Shown: one piece after another, positions 8,544 to 18,296 of the stretch | Layout of the letters: each line of letters starts with the position of its first letter | Numbering within the stretch: the first letter of the stretch is position 1 | Source: Spirochaetota bacterium | GTDB lineage: Bacteria; Spirochaetota; Spirochaetia; ARS1246 | Assembly (NCBI GenBank): GCA_024275515.1 | Contig: JAJRYZ010000126.1 | Location: forward strand, 1 to 40,657 | Direction: 5' to 3' | Length of the DNA stretch: 40,657 nucleotides | Program-made: the position numbers and the translations under genes | Notes under the pieces: generated by a model | The model's database searches: none | What the model was told of the DNA's origin: nothing | Seen by the model: only the letters and a program-made list of their open reading frames with translations

Positions 8544-9794
8544 CTATCGATCGACGCGGGCTTGAATGCGCTCGACAACGCCTACGTGCGCCGGATTGCC
8601 GAGTACCTCGTAGGGGTCCTCGGTTACGGTGCGGCCGACTCCGCGCATCATTTTGACGCGAAGGATTCTTCGAACCGACGCGTCGATCCGTTCGCGCCCG
8701 ATTCGCCCCGACTCCGCCGCGGCCAGCACCGCGTCATAGGCCGTCTCGAAGCGGAAAGGCTGAAGGACGATATCGACCCCCGCGAGAAGAGCCATAACGG
8801 CGGCCTCTCCCGAACCCCATCGGCTCCGGATCGCCTTCATCGCCAGCGAGTCGGTGATGATCAACGACTCGTGGCCCAGACGGCCTCTGAGCTCGTCGGT
8901 GATCAGCCGGCGGGAGAAGGTGGCCGGGACGTCGGACCCGGCGATCGAAGGAACGACGATGTGCGCGACCATGACACCGTCGGCGCCGGCGTCGACTGCC
9001 GCGGCGAAAGGGACGAACTCGACGGAGCGCAGCCTCTCCCGATCGGAGCGCAGCTCGGCAAGCTCATCGTGGGTGTCGACGACCGTGTCTCCGTGGCCGG
9101 GAAAGTGTTTGACGACCGAGCTTACGCCCGCATCCTGGATTCCGCGCACCATCGCGCCGGTCATCGCCGCGGCTACTCGAGGGTCGCTGGAAAAAGAGCG
9201 GTTGCCGATCATCGATGCGGGGTTGGTCAGGACGTCCGCCACCGGAGCGAGGTTCATGGTGATCCCGAGCGATCCAAGCTCCGCTCCCATGATCCGCCCG
9301 ATCTCATAGGCCGACGTGAAACTCCCCGCCTCGCCGATCATCCCGGCCGGCGGGATCCTTGTCGCGGGAATCTTTCCGCTCGACGTCAATCGACTGACCA
9401 GACCTCCCTCGTAGTCGACCGCGATCGTCATCGGAATACGGCTGATTCGCTGCAGAGCGTTGACAAGACCGACGGTCTGTTCGACGGTGTCGATGTTTTC
9501 GCCGAACAAAAGCACTCCGCCCGGCGAATAGCGCTTGACGGTCTTGCGGATGTCTTCGTCGATACGGCGGACCGGACTTCCGGGTTCACCGCGAAGATCG
9601 ATGATAAACAGCTGTCCCACGCGCTCGCCGAGCTCCATCCCGGCGAGCATCGCCTCTGCGAGTACATCGGCGACGCCGGCGGAAAGCGTCGCGTCCGGGC
9701 GCGACACGATGGTCGCGACGCCGAACGTCATCGGGCCGGCGGCGGCGAGCAGGACGGCGAGAGACGTTACGGTTGTTCGAAGAATCGATTTCAT
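8544..9794 (-). CDS. Secreted GH3-family beta-N-acetylhexosaminidase (NagZ-like)
   Basis: VDYEGGLVSRL, NLAPVADVLTNP, VVKHFPGHGDTVVDTH, LIITDSLAMKAI; hydrophobic N-terminal signal sequence. Confidence 0.92.
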   Translation of the reverse strand: MKSILRTTVTSLAVLLAAAGPMTFGVATIVSRPDATLSAGVADVLAEAMLAGMELGERVGQLFIIDLRGEPGSPVRRIDEDIRKTVKRYSPGGVLLFGENIDTVEQTVGLVNALQRISRIPMTIAVDYEGGLVSRLTSSGKIPATRIPPAGMIGEAGSFTSAYEIGRIMGAELGSLGITMNLAPVADVLTNPASMIGNRSFSSDPRVAAAMTGAMVRGIQDAGVSSVVKHFPGHGDTVVDTHDELAELRSDRERLRSVEFVPFAAAVDAGADGVMVAHIVVPSIAGSDVPATFSRRLITDELRGRLGHESLIITDSLAMKAIRSRWGSGEAAVMALLAGVDIVLQPFRFETAYDAVLAAAESGRIGRERIDASVRRILRVKMMRGVGRTVTEDPYEVLGNPAHVGVVERIQARVDR

Positions 9795-9873
9795 TTTCGA
9801 CGCCGGGGCATTATAGCCTCGCTCGATCGGTTGATCATCCCTCGCCTTTTCCGGTACCGTCTATTCACACGCA

Positions 9874-10932
9874 ATGGCGCCGATTAAAACTTCCGATCTG
9901 AATATCCTCTCCGCAGCGCCGCTTGTGGCGCCTCGGGAGTTGAAAAGAGAGACGCCGATCAACGAGGCGCAGGCGAGGACGATTGCGGAGAGCCGCGCCG
10001 TCATCAGGTCGATCATCCGGCGGGAAGACCCGAGACTGCTCGCCATCGTGGGTCCGTGCTCGATTCATGATCGGAAGGCGGCTATCGAGTACGCCGAGCG
10101 GCTGGCGCGGCTCCATCGCGAGTTTTCCGATCGCATCTACCTCATCATGCGCGTCTATTTCGAAAAGCCACGAACGGTACTCGGCTGGCGCGGCCTTATC
10201 ACCGATCCGCACCTGGACGGCTCCTACGACATCCCGCACGGCCTCCGCGTTGCCAGGGAGATTCTGCTCGATATCGCTTCGCTGAGATTGCCTGCAGGGT
10301 CGGAAATGCTCGATCCCATCGTTCCGCAGTACATCGACGACCTTGTCTCGTGGGCTTCCATCGGGGCGCGTACCACCGAAAGTCAGATCCATCGGGAGAT
10401 GGCGAGCGGTCTTTCGATGCCCGTCGGGTTCAAGAACGGCACCGACGGGAGCTACGGCGGGGCGGTCAACGCGCTCAAATCTTCCGCCGGCAGTCACAGC
10501 TTCATCGGGATCGACCAAAACGGGAAAACATGCGTTTTGCGCACCCGTGGGAATCCCGACGGCCATATCATTTCCCGTGGAGGAGCGAGCAGGCCGAACT
10601 ACAACGCCGAGGACATCGACGAAGCGGTCGCTTTGCTCCGCGAGGCCGCCCTCAAACCGGCGATTCTCGTCGATTGCAGTCACGGCAACTCGCGGAAAAA
10701 ACATGTGAACCAGGAAGCTGTACTCGATCGCGTGGTCGCACAATGCGCGAAGCCCGACTCTCCGATCATCGGTTTCATGATCGAATCGAACCTGTTCGAG
10801 GGCAATCAACGCATTCCGTCGGATCTCGACCGACTCGCCTACGGCGTATCGATTACCGACGAATGCGTCGGATGGGAAACGACCGAACGAATGCTGCGAT
10901 ACGCATATGAGAACGGAAGGAGGGGCGGATGA
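9874..10932 (+). CDS. 3-deoxy-7-phosphoheptulonate (DAHP) synthase, class I (AroFGH type)
   Basis: LLAIVGPCSIHD, RVYFEKPRTVLGWRGLITDPHLDGSYDI, GFKNGTDGS, VDCSHGNSRK, GFMIESNL. Confidence 0.96.
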   Translation: MAPIKTSDLNILSAAPLVAPRELKRETPINEAQARTIAESRAVIRSIIRREDPRLLAIVGPCSIHDRKAAIEYAERLARLHREFSDRIYLIMRVYFEKPRTVLGWRGLITDPHLDGSYDIPHGLRVAREILLDIASLRLPAGSEMLDPIVPQYIDDLVSWASIGARTTESQIHREMASGLSMPVGFKNGTDGSYGGAVNALKSSAGSHSFIGIDQNGKTCVLRTRGNPDGHIISRGGASRPNYNAEDIDEAVALLREAALKPAILVDCSHGNSRKKHVNQEAVLDRVVAQCAKPDSPIIGFMIESNLFEGNQRIPSDLDRLAYGVSITDECVGWETTERMLRYAYENGRRGG

Positions 10933-11489
10933 AACAGGTGGCGGTCCTTCTGGCCGAAGGGTTCGAAGAGGTCGAAGCGCTGACGGTGGTCGATTTTCTG
11001 CGCCGTGCGGGAGTCGCGGCCGACGTGCTCGGCGTCGGCGCGCGACAGATAACCGGCGGTCACGGAGTTCGCGTGGTCGCCGACGGGGTGGTCGCCGAGT
11101 ATCGCACCGTTCCCGACGCGGTGATCGTTCCGGGCGGCATGCCCGGGGCGCAGAACATCGCCGATTCGGCCGAGGCCGTTTCGCTCATACGCGTCGTTGC
11201 GAACTCCGGCGGGCTCGTGGCGGCGATCTGCGCCGCGCCGGCCGTCGTACTTGCCCCGCTCGGGCTGCTCGACGGCCGGCGCGCCACGTGCTACCCCGGC
11301 TACGAGGCCCAATTCGGGAGCAGCACGGAGTTCTCGACCGATCGCGTGGTGGTGGACGGCGAAGTCGTGACCAGCCGCGCGCCGGGGACCGCGGCCGAGT
11401 TCGCCATGACGCTCATCGAACGTCTGTGCGGCGCCGAACGAGCCGTGGAAATCGCCGCCGCGACGCTTCAGGCGAACGTCGAACACTGA
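10929..11489 (+). CDS. DJ-1/PfpI (ThiJ/YajL-type) family protein
   Basis: VAVLLAEGFEEVEALTVVDFLRRAG, VIVPGGMPGA, AAICAAPAVVLAPLGLLDGRRATCYP. ATGA overlap with the upstream stop. Confidence 0.93.
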   Translation: MKQVAVLLAEGFEEVEALTVVDFLRRAGVAADVLGVGARQITGGHGVRVVADGVVAEYRTVPDAVIVPGGMPGAQNIADSAEAVSLIRVVANSGGLVAAICAAPAVVLAPLGLLDGRRATCYPGYEAQFGSSTEFSTDRVVVDGEVVTSRAPGTAAEFAMTLIERLCGAERAVEIAAATLQANVEH

Positions 11490-11497
11490 TCGACGCG

Positions 11498-12829
11498 CTA
11501 CGTTACGATTACCTCTTCAAGCTCGGGACGTTCGGCAATCTCCTCTTTTAGGCGCGCGGTTCTTTCGTTGTTTCGGTAGTCGCTCGATTGGAACCCGTAG
11601 GCAAACGAGGTGTGAACGTCATAGACGCCGGTGATGAGAGCGTAGGTGTCCTCGGTCATAACAAGCTCTTCGTCGGTCGGTATGACGAAAACGCGCGTCG
11701 ACGAGTCCGCCGTCGAGATTTCGGTTTCGGCGTTGCGTGTTTGAGAAAGAGCGTTTCTTCGCTCGTCGATCGAGATTCCGAGCGCATCGAGTCCCGACGC
11801 GGCCTTCCACCGTATTTTCGGTTGCATCTCTCCGACGCCCGCGGTGAACACGAGCGCGTCGACCCGACCGAGAGCCGCCGCGTAGGCGCCGATGTATTTT
11901 TTCAGGCGGTATGACTCGATCTCGATCGCGAGTTTTGCCCGGTCGTTTCCCGAATCGGCGGCGCTCACGATATCGCGTCGGTCCAGCAGCGTCCCGGTTA
12001 TCCCCAACAGACCGCTTTTGCGGTTGAGCGCTTCGTCGACTTCGTCGATCGACATTCCGGTCCGTCGCATGATGTACGAGACGATTGCCGGATCGAAGTC
12101 TCCGCTTCGCGTCCCCATCACCAACCCTTCAAGCGGCGTCAGGCCCATCGATGTGTCAACCGAGACGCCGTCCTTTACCGCGCAGATGCTCGAACCGTTT
12201 CCGATGTGACAGATAATCGCGTTGGTGTCGAACGGGTTCCGTCGAAGAAGCACCGCCGCGCGCTTGGCGCAGTAGAGAAACGAAGTGCCGTGAAAGCCGT
12301 ACCGGCGAACGCTGTATTTGTCGTACCATTCACGCGGAAGCGCATACATGTAGGCGGCCTCGGGCATCGTCTGGTGCCAGGCGGTGTCCATGATCGCGCA
12401 GTGCGGCACGTCGGGCAGCACACGTCGCGCGGCTTCGATTCCCATGATGTTCGCCGGGAGATGAAGCGGCGCGAGATGTTCGACCGAGCGAAACTGCTCC
12501 ACGGTGCCGTCGTCGATGATCACCGATTTTTTGAACCGATCACCTCCGTGAACGACACGGTGGCCGACCGCGCGTATATCGCCGATGCTTTTCACCGCGC
12601 CGTGGTCGGGATGTTCGATCGTTTCGATTATCAGCGATATCGCCTCGAGATGGGAGGGACACTCCTTCTCTTCGCGGTGCTCTTTACCCCCGCGTGTGGA
12701 GTGAACGATGAACGATCCGCCGACCGTCACCCGTTCGACGCCGCCGCGTGCGAGAATCGACTTCGTTTGCCGGTCGTAGACCTGATATTTGACCGACGAA
12801 CTGCCGCAGTTGAGAGTAAGGATGATCAC
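11498..12829 (-). CDS. ackA: Acetate kinase
   Basis: [103 protein letters not shown] at 12829 preferred over ORF start 12913. Confidence 0.96.
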   Translation of the reverse strand: MIILTLNCGSSSVKYQVYDRQTKSILARGGVERVTVGGSFIVHSTRGGKEHREEKECPSHLEAISLIIETIEHPDHGAVKSIGDIRAVGHRVVHGGDRFKKSVIIDDGTVEQFRSVEHLAPLHLPANIMGIEAARRVLPDVPHCAIMDTAWHQTMPEAAYMYALPREWYDKYSVRRYGFHGTSFLYCAKRAAVLLRRNPFDTNAIICHIGNGSSICAVKDGVSVDTSMGLTPLEGLVMGTRSGDFDPAIVSYIMRRTGMSIDEVDEALNRKSGLLGITGTLLDRRDIVSAADSGNDRAKLAIEIESYRLKKYIGAYAAALGRVDALVFTAGVGEMQPKIRWKAASGLDALGISIDERRNALSQTRNAETEISTADSSTRVFVIPTDEELVMTEDTYALITGVYDVHTSFAYGFQSSDYRNNERTARLKEEIAERPELEEVIVT

Positions 12830-12843
12830 GTTGACCTCTTTCC

Positions 12844-12871
12844 CTGAGAGATTCTTTGCGCATCCTCTCAG
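12844..12871 (-). promoter_or_regulatory. Short inverted repeat in ackA leader (possible RNA hairpin)
   Basis: CTGAGAG (12844-12850) and CTCTCAG (12865-12871), immediately upstream of the ackA ribosome-binding region. Confidence 0.35.
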
Positions 12872-12908
12872 AAATCGGACTTTCCGGCAACGATCACGAC
12901 GGGGCGGG

Positions 12909-12946
12909 GGCAATTATCGATATGGCAAGCCATATCGATAATTGCC
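12909..12946. repeat. Perfect 38-bp palindrome (18-bp arms, 2-nt centre)
   Basis: GGCAATTATCGATATGGC-AA-GCCATATCGATAATTGCC, AT-rich against a high-GC background, in the gap between divergent ackA and the 13101 ORF. Confidence 0.97.
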
Positions 12947-13100
12947 TGGCAGCAGTACGTGAGAAAGGCAAAGCGAGCGCGGACTTCAGTCTCAAACTGA
13001 GAACTGCCGACGGGGCGGTCCGCCGGACACCGTCCCTCGAGCGGAGAGTGACTTCGGCCGACAAAATCGGCGTCGCACCTGAGTCGGTACATGGTAGCGG

Positions 13101-14399
13101 ATGGATCTTCTCTATCGACTCCTCGGCGTGGCTCTGTTGATTTCGAGTCTCGCTCCTGCTCACGGCTCGCCCGCGGCTTCGATCGATGCGCTCGAGGTCC
13201 AAACTGCTCTCGATACAGGAACGCTCGCCTCGGTCACCGTGGGTTTCGGCAACGGCATGCTTCGCTCCACCTTCCGCGTCGGTTCGTCGTCGCAGTTTTC
13301 GCCCGGATCGTGGGTACTTCGGTACCCTTTCGGTCTCCTGGGGCATCTTGTCCCCGCAGGGGTCTATCGACGGCTCGACTCCCGGCGCGGCTATTCGCTG
13401 TTCGCCGAGCCGACCGACGCGCCGCCTCTCACGTCGGGTTCGGCATGGGAGGCGCCCGACCGCGCCGACATGCTGTTGCGTTTAGGCGCGCGCAGGATCG
13501 CGCCTGCGGCCTTTGTGGACGGGAGGGAGGACTCCGAACGACGCGGGGCGGCATTGATGTTCGCGTCGGGTTCCGGACGGGGTGCGCTGCTCCTGCTCAC
13601 TTCGCGTGACCGAGGTCGCCTGGCGCACCTCGCCGGAACCGTCGGTATCGAGTTCCCGCCGATTTCGGTTCGCTCGGAGGTCAGACTTTCGGCCGGGCGT
13701 CTCCATCCACCGGCGACGTCCGTTTCCATCGGCGTCGGGTTCGAGATCGAGCGACTACGAGCCGAAATCGAGTTATGGTCGTGGGGACGTCGCTACGTGC
13801 TTCCGCAGGGCGTCGTTCCGCCGTTATCGTTCCTGCTTACCGGTAAGCTGCTCGCCGCGACTCGGGCGGCCGAGGTACGCGTCGTGTATCGGTTGGAGGC
13901 GGACCGGCCGTCGGTCGGTCGGGCTCTTTATCGAGGGTCGACGGAGACCATGGACGCCATGACATCGTTCGGAAAGGACCGCTTCACAATCGAGCTTGAA
14001 GGCGGATTTCGCCGGCGGGTCGAACCGGACGCGGCGGAACCGATCGAGCCGTCGGTTTCGGTCGGACTCCGGCTCGACGCCGGCCGATTCAAACCGTACG
14101 CCAAGCTCGGCGTACGAGCCGCTCCGACCTCCGGAACGAGAAAACGAATCGAGGCGGGCGGCGATATCGTTGCCGCGTGGTCCGGGGCGAACTGCGTCGT
14201 CTCCGTTTTCGGGCGCTACGATTCGAGAGAGCGGATCGGGGCAGGAATCCGAGCGCGGATTACCCGGGCGGACTCCGTGATCGGGCTGAGTTGCTCGATC
14301 GGTGTGCGCGACGAGGACGTTCGGGTCGAAGCGGCCCGCCTCCGGCTCTCCACGCGATCGGATCAGAATCCCAGAAGCAACTTTGCGGTTTCGAAGTAG
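13101..14399 (+). CDS. Orphan secreted protein, probable outer-membrane-like beta-rich protein
   Basis: N-terminal signal sequence (LLYRLLGVALLISSLAPAHGSPA); repeated alternating amphipathic stretches; no family recognised. Confidence 0.6.
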   Translation: MDLLYRLLGVALLISSLAPAHGSPAASIDALEVQTALDTGTLASVTVGFGNGMLRSTFRVGSSSQFSPGSWVLRYPFGLLGHLVPAGVYRRLDSRRGYSLFAEPTDAPPLTSGSAWEAPDRADMLLRLGARRIAPAAFVDGREDSERRGAALMFASGSGRGALLLLTSRDRGRLAHLAGTVGIEFPPISVRSEVRLSAGRLHPPATSVSIGVGFEIERLRAEIELWSWGRRYVLPQGVVPPLSFLLTGKLLAATRAAEVRVVYRLEADRPSVGRALYRGSTETMDAMTSFGKDRFTIELEGGFRRRVEPDAAEPIEPSVSVGLRLDAGRFKPYAKLGVRAAPTSGTRKRIEAGGDIVAAWSGANCVVSVFGRYDSRERIGAGIRARITRADSVIGLSCSIGVRDEDVRVEAARLRLSTRSDQNPRSNFAVSK

Positions 14400-15661
14400 A
14401 TCGTGATCCCGCATACGTCGATGACGGTAGCCATGAGCGGCGCCGACATCACCGTCGGATCGAAACCCAGCTTCGAGATAATCAGCGGAGCAACGGCGCC
14501 GATGATGTTCGAGAAGAGCACCACCAGAACAAGAGAAATCCCTATCGCGAGCGCCTGCAGTGGAGCCAACCCGGGCGGAAGAAGCAGACTCCGCGCCATG
14601 ATCACGATTCCGGTGGCGACTCCCAGAAGCAGGCCGACGAGGAGCTCTCGCGCGAGCACCAGCCGGAAATCGTGAAGATGTATCTCGCCGGTCGCCAACC
14701 CGCGAATCATCAGCGTGGAAGATTGTCCTCCGGAGTTGCCGCCCGTTTGAGTAATAACCGGCATAAAGATGAAGAGAAAAGCCGCGCCGACGATAATCGA
14801 TTCGTAATGATGCAGTACGTTGGTCGTCACCGTCCCGAGAATGAGAAGCAACACAAGCCACGGGATTCGTTTCCTTACCAGGCCGATAATAGACGTGCTC
14901 AGATAGGGCTGTACCACGCCGTCCATCGCGCCCATCTTGTAGACGTCCTCGGTATGTTCATCACGAATAACGTCGATAACGTCGTCGAAAGTGACGATGC
15001 CGAGGAGCTTTCCGGTAGATCCGACGACGGGCAGCGCGAGGAAATCGTTCGTTTCCAGTATCCGCGCGACTTCCTCCTGGTCGGTCTCCTCGTGAACCGA
15101 GATGATATCCCGGTGCATGATGTCGGCCACCCGCGTCTCGTCGGGAGCGGTCAGAAGCGCCCTAAGCGAAAGCACGCCCAATAGGCGTTGCACCGCGTCG
15201 ACGACGTACACGTAGTAGATCGTCTCCACTTGTTCGGCGCCGGCGCGGATAAACCGGATCGCCTGCGCTACGGTCGCCTCGCTGCGAACCGCGAGATAGC
15301 GGGGAGTCATGATTCCCGCCGCGTCGTCCTCGTCGAAACGAAGGAGAAAGAGCGTTTCTTTTCGCGTCTCTTCGCTCAGGTTGTGCCACACCGAGCGACG
15401 CGTCTCGGTCGAAACGCCTTGCATCAAATCCACAAGATCGTCCGGCGCCATCTCGGCGAGAAGGAGCTTCATGCTTTCGTCGGTGAGTGAAGCGATGATA
15501 TCTTCCTGATCCGTCTGCGGCAAAGCGCCGATAAGCGCGATTCGCTTCTCGGAGGAGAGCGAAGTGAAAAGCTCCCTCCTTTCCGTTTCATCGGAGGTTC
15601 GCCACCGTTCGATCAGCTGTTCAAGAGGCGCTTCCACATGATGCACATAACCGTTTTTCAT
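14363..15661 (-). CDS. mgtE: Magnesium transporter MgtE
   Basis: MgtE N-domain, tandem CBS (VADIMHRDIISVHEETDQEEVARIL), C-terminal TM region with FIFMPVITQTGGNSGGQSSTLMIRGLATGEI. ATG 15661 with GAGAGG upstream. Confidence 0.95.
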   Translation of the reverse strand: MKNGYVHHVEAPLEQLIERWRTSDETERRELFTSLSSEKRIALIGALPQTDQEDIIASLTDESMKLLLAEMAPDDLVDLMQGVSTETRRSVWHNLSEETRKETLFLLRFDEDDAAGIMTPRYLAVRSEATVAQAIRFIRAGAEQVETIYYVYVVDAVQRLLGVLSLRALLTAPDETRVADIMHRDIISVHEETDQEEVARILETNDFLALPVVGSTGKLLGIVTFDDVIDVIRDEHTEDVYKMGAMDGVVQPYLSTSIIGLVRKRIPWLVLLLILGTVTTNVLHHYESIIVGAAFLFIFMPVITQTGGNSGGQSSTLMIRGLATGEIHLHDFRLVLARELLVGLLLGVATGIVIMARSLLLPPGLAPLQALAIGISLVLVVLFSNIIGAVAPLIISKLGFDPTVMSAPLMATVIDVCGITIYFETAKLLLGF

Positions 15662-15702
15662 AGACACCTCTCATCGGAAAACGGGCGCGGCGGCGCGAGC
15701 GA

Positions 15703-16626
15703 CTACCGTCCCCTTGTCCATTCGCCGACCAGCCGCACCTCGCGTTCAAGAACGATCCCCGTCCGTTCGCGCACGCACCGCTCGACGTGCTCGATCACCT
15801 CGAGGATATCGCCGGCGGTTGCGTCGCCCGAGTTGACGATAATGTTGGCGTGGTATTCGGCGACGTGAGCCCCACCGATGCGAAAACCTTTGAGCCCCAA
15901 CGAGTCGATGATCTGTCCGGTAGGCGCGCCGAAGGTCCTGTTATTCTTGAAAATAGAACCGACCGACGGTGCGCGAAAGTGTCCTTTCGCTCGGCGATCA
16001 TCGAACCGTTCCCGCATCGCTCGACGAATCGCGTCGCGTTTGCCCGATCGCAGACGGAACGCGGCTTCAACGATAATCACGTCCGTTTGCTGGAAAGGAG
16101 ACGACTTGTACGAAAAGCGGCTTGGATCGACAACGATTCTCCCGGTTGCTCCGTCCGGCCGCACGACCGTCACCGATTCCAGCACGTCGGAAACCGAACG
16201 GCCGTAACATCGGGCGTTCATCCATACCGCTCCTCCGACGCTTCCCGGCATCGCGTAGATAAACTCGAAGCCCGACAGTCCGCAGGTCGCCGCGATTTCG
16301 CACACACGAGTGACGGCCGAGCCCGCTCCGGCGATGAGGCGCGAGCCGTCGCGGACGGCGTAGTCGAACATCCGCATGTCGACGACGATTCCGCGTATCC
16401 CACGGTCGGAAACGAGGATATTGGCCCCGGCGCCCACGACGAATAACGACGAACCGGTGCGACGTGCAAGCCGCCGGATCTCGATGATATCGCGCGTGTC
16501 GAGGGGAGCTACGTAGAGGTCCGCCGGTCCTCCGACGCGGAAGGACGTGTGACACGACATGGGCTCACCGAAACGTACCGTTCCACGTATATCCGTTTCG
16601 CGCAACGCTTTACGTAACTGTGTCAC
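15703..16626 (-). CDS. murB: UDP-N-acetylenolpyruvoylglucosamine reductase
   Basis: HTSFRVGGPADLYV, VVGAGANILVSDRGIRG, FEFIYAMPGSVGGAVWMNA, APSVGSIFKN, LGLKGFRIGGAHVAEYHANIIVN. Confidence 0.96.
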   Translation of the reverse strand: MTQLRKALRETDIRGTVRFGEPMSCHTSFRVGGPADLYVAPLDTRDIIEIRRLARRTGSSLFVVGAGANILVSDRGIRGIVVDMRMFDYAVRDGSRLIAGAGSAVTRVCEIAATCGLSGFEFIYAMPGSVGGAVWMNARCYGRSVSDVLESVTVVRPDGATGRIVVDPSRFSYKSSPFQQTDVIIVEAAFRLRSGKRDAIRRAMRERFDDRRAKGHFRAPSVGSIFKNNRTFGAPTGQIIDSLGLKGFRIGGAHVAEYHANIIVNSGDATAGDILEVIEHVERCVRERTGIVLEREVRLVGEWTRGR

Positions 16627-16708
16627 GCGGCTATACTACCGCACGCGTATGGATCGTATCTACCGGACCCGAAAACCGCTCTCCAGTCCCCGCAGTTCCT
16701 GTCGTCAC

Positions 16709-16727
16709 GTGTGAAGGTCGGTCACAC
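16709..16727. promoter_or_regulatory. Inverted repeat GTGTGA-N7-TCACAC between divergent murB and cysS
   Basis: GTGTGAAGGTCGGTCACAC read directly; operator-like geometry only. Confidence 0.35.
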
Positions 16728-16775
16728 ATCATTATTCCGCGAATATCGACGGTTGGGTCGATAAGGAGGTAGTCG

Positions 16776-18185
16776 GTGACCATTCAGCTTTTCAATACGC
16801 TGGGACGCAGAATCGAGCCGTTCGTGCCGATCATCTCCGGCAGGGTGGGGCTGTACACCTGTGGTCCGACGGTCTGGAACTACGCGCACGTAGGCAATCT
16901 GCGCACCTATATCTTCGAGGACATCCTCAAACGCGCTCTCGAGTACGCGGGACTCGATGTGCGCCATATCATGAACATTACCGATGTCGGGCATCTGGCC
17001 GGTGACGGCGACGACGGCGAAGACAAAATGATAAAAGGCGCGCGAGAGACCGGGCGAACGGTGTGGGAGATCGCCGAGCATTACACGAAAGCGTTCTTTG
17101 CCGACCTCGACGCGCTCAATATCAGGCGGCCGAACGTCGCCTGCCGCGCCACCGATCACATCGACGACATGATCGCGTTGATAGAACGGCTCGATCGGAA
17201 GGGTTTCGCCTACGTGTCGGGAGGCAACGTGTATTTCGATACTTCCAAGTTCGACCGTTACGGCGAACTTGCGCTGCTCGACCGACACGGCCTCAGACCC
17301 GGCGCGCGGATCGCGATCGACCGCAACAAACGCAACCCCGCCGATTTCGTGCTCTGGTTTACTCGATCGAAGTTCGAGCATCAAGTCATGGTCTGGGATT
17401 CTCCGTGGGGTGTCGGCTATCCGGGGTGGCACATCGAGTGCAGCGCAATGAGCATGCGCTACCTCGGAGAACATTTCGATATTCATTGCGGCGGCGTCGA
17501 TCATATCCCGGTGCATCACACCAACGAAATCGCACAGTCCGAGGCCGCCACCGGAAAACGATGGGTGAATGTCTGGTTGCACGGCGAATACCTGCTGGCG
17601 GAAAAGCGAAAGATGGCCAAATCCGACGGTAACTTCCTGACGCTGTCGGTTCTGGTCGACCGCGGCTACGAAGCGCTCGACTATCGGTATCTCTGTCTCG
17701 GCGCCCACTATCGCTCTCAACTTCAGTTTTCCGACGAGGCGATGGCGGCGGCGCGGGTGGGGCGCCGGAAACTCGTCGATCGGATTTCTCGCCTGCGTGA
17801 AGGCGGAGTCGCGTCGGATCTCCACGCCGTGGGAGAAGCGGGCGCCCGCTATCTTTCGGAGATGGAGGCCTACATCTCAGACGACCTCGGGGTTCCCCAG
17901 GCTCTCGCGACTCTGTGGACGATGCTTCGGGACGATAGTGTCTCCGACGCGGATAAGCTTGCCGCCGCGTTTAGGATCGACGAGGTGTTCGGGCTCGATC
18001 TCGCGCGCACAAGCGCTCCGGCGGAGAATGAGCTTGAGAAAGAGTACCGCGACATGATAGCCGAACGGGAGGCGGCGAGAGAACGAAAAGACTACGCTCG
18101 AGCCGATCAGCTTCGCGAACGGCTCGCCGAGCATGGCATTATGATCGAAGACACGCAGGAGGGCACGCGCTGGACTCGTCGATAG
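16776..18185 (+). CDS. cysS: Cysteinyl-tRNA synthetase
   Basis: YTCGPTVWNYAHVGNLRTYIFEDIL, GWHIECSAMSM, HCGGVDHIPVHHTNEIAQSEA, KRKMAKSDGNF. GTG start preceded by AAGGAGGT (16762-16769). Confidence 0.96.
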   Translation: MTIQLFNTLGRRIEPFVPIISGRVGLYTCGPTVWNYAHVGNLRTYIFEDILKRALEYAGLDVRHIMNITDVGHLAGDGDDGEDKMIKGARETGRTVWEIAEHYTKAFFADLDALNIRRPNVACRATDHIDDMIALIERLDRKGFAYVSGGNVYFDTSKFDRYGELALLDRHGLRPGARIAIDRNKRNPADFVLWFTRSKFEHQVMVWDSPWGVGYPGWHIECSAMSMRYLGEHFDIHCGGVDHIPVHHTNEIAQSEAATGKRWVNVWLHGEYLLAEKRKMAKSDGNFLTLSVLVDRGYEALDYRYLCLGAHYRSQLQFSDEAMAAARVGRRKLVDRISRLREGGVASDLHAVGEAGARYLSEMEAYISDDLGVPQALATLWTMLRDDSVSDADKLAAAFRIDEVFGLDLARTSAPAENELEKEYRDMIAEREAARERKDYARADQLRERLAEHGIMIEDTQEGTRWTRR

Positions 18186-18296
18186 GCGTCCCGGCGACGA
18201 GCGCGGCGCCATCTACGACTCCCGGCGCGAGATCGGCCGACTTCTCCTGAGTGGTCGGGCCGCGTGTAACAAAGACGCAGGTGAATTGTTTTCCAC

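Noticed and set aside
12856-13140. 94-aa ORF across the ackA/13101 gap
   Set aside because: It runs through the perfect palindrome, has no recognisable motif and overlaps the intergenic region expected to hold both promoters.
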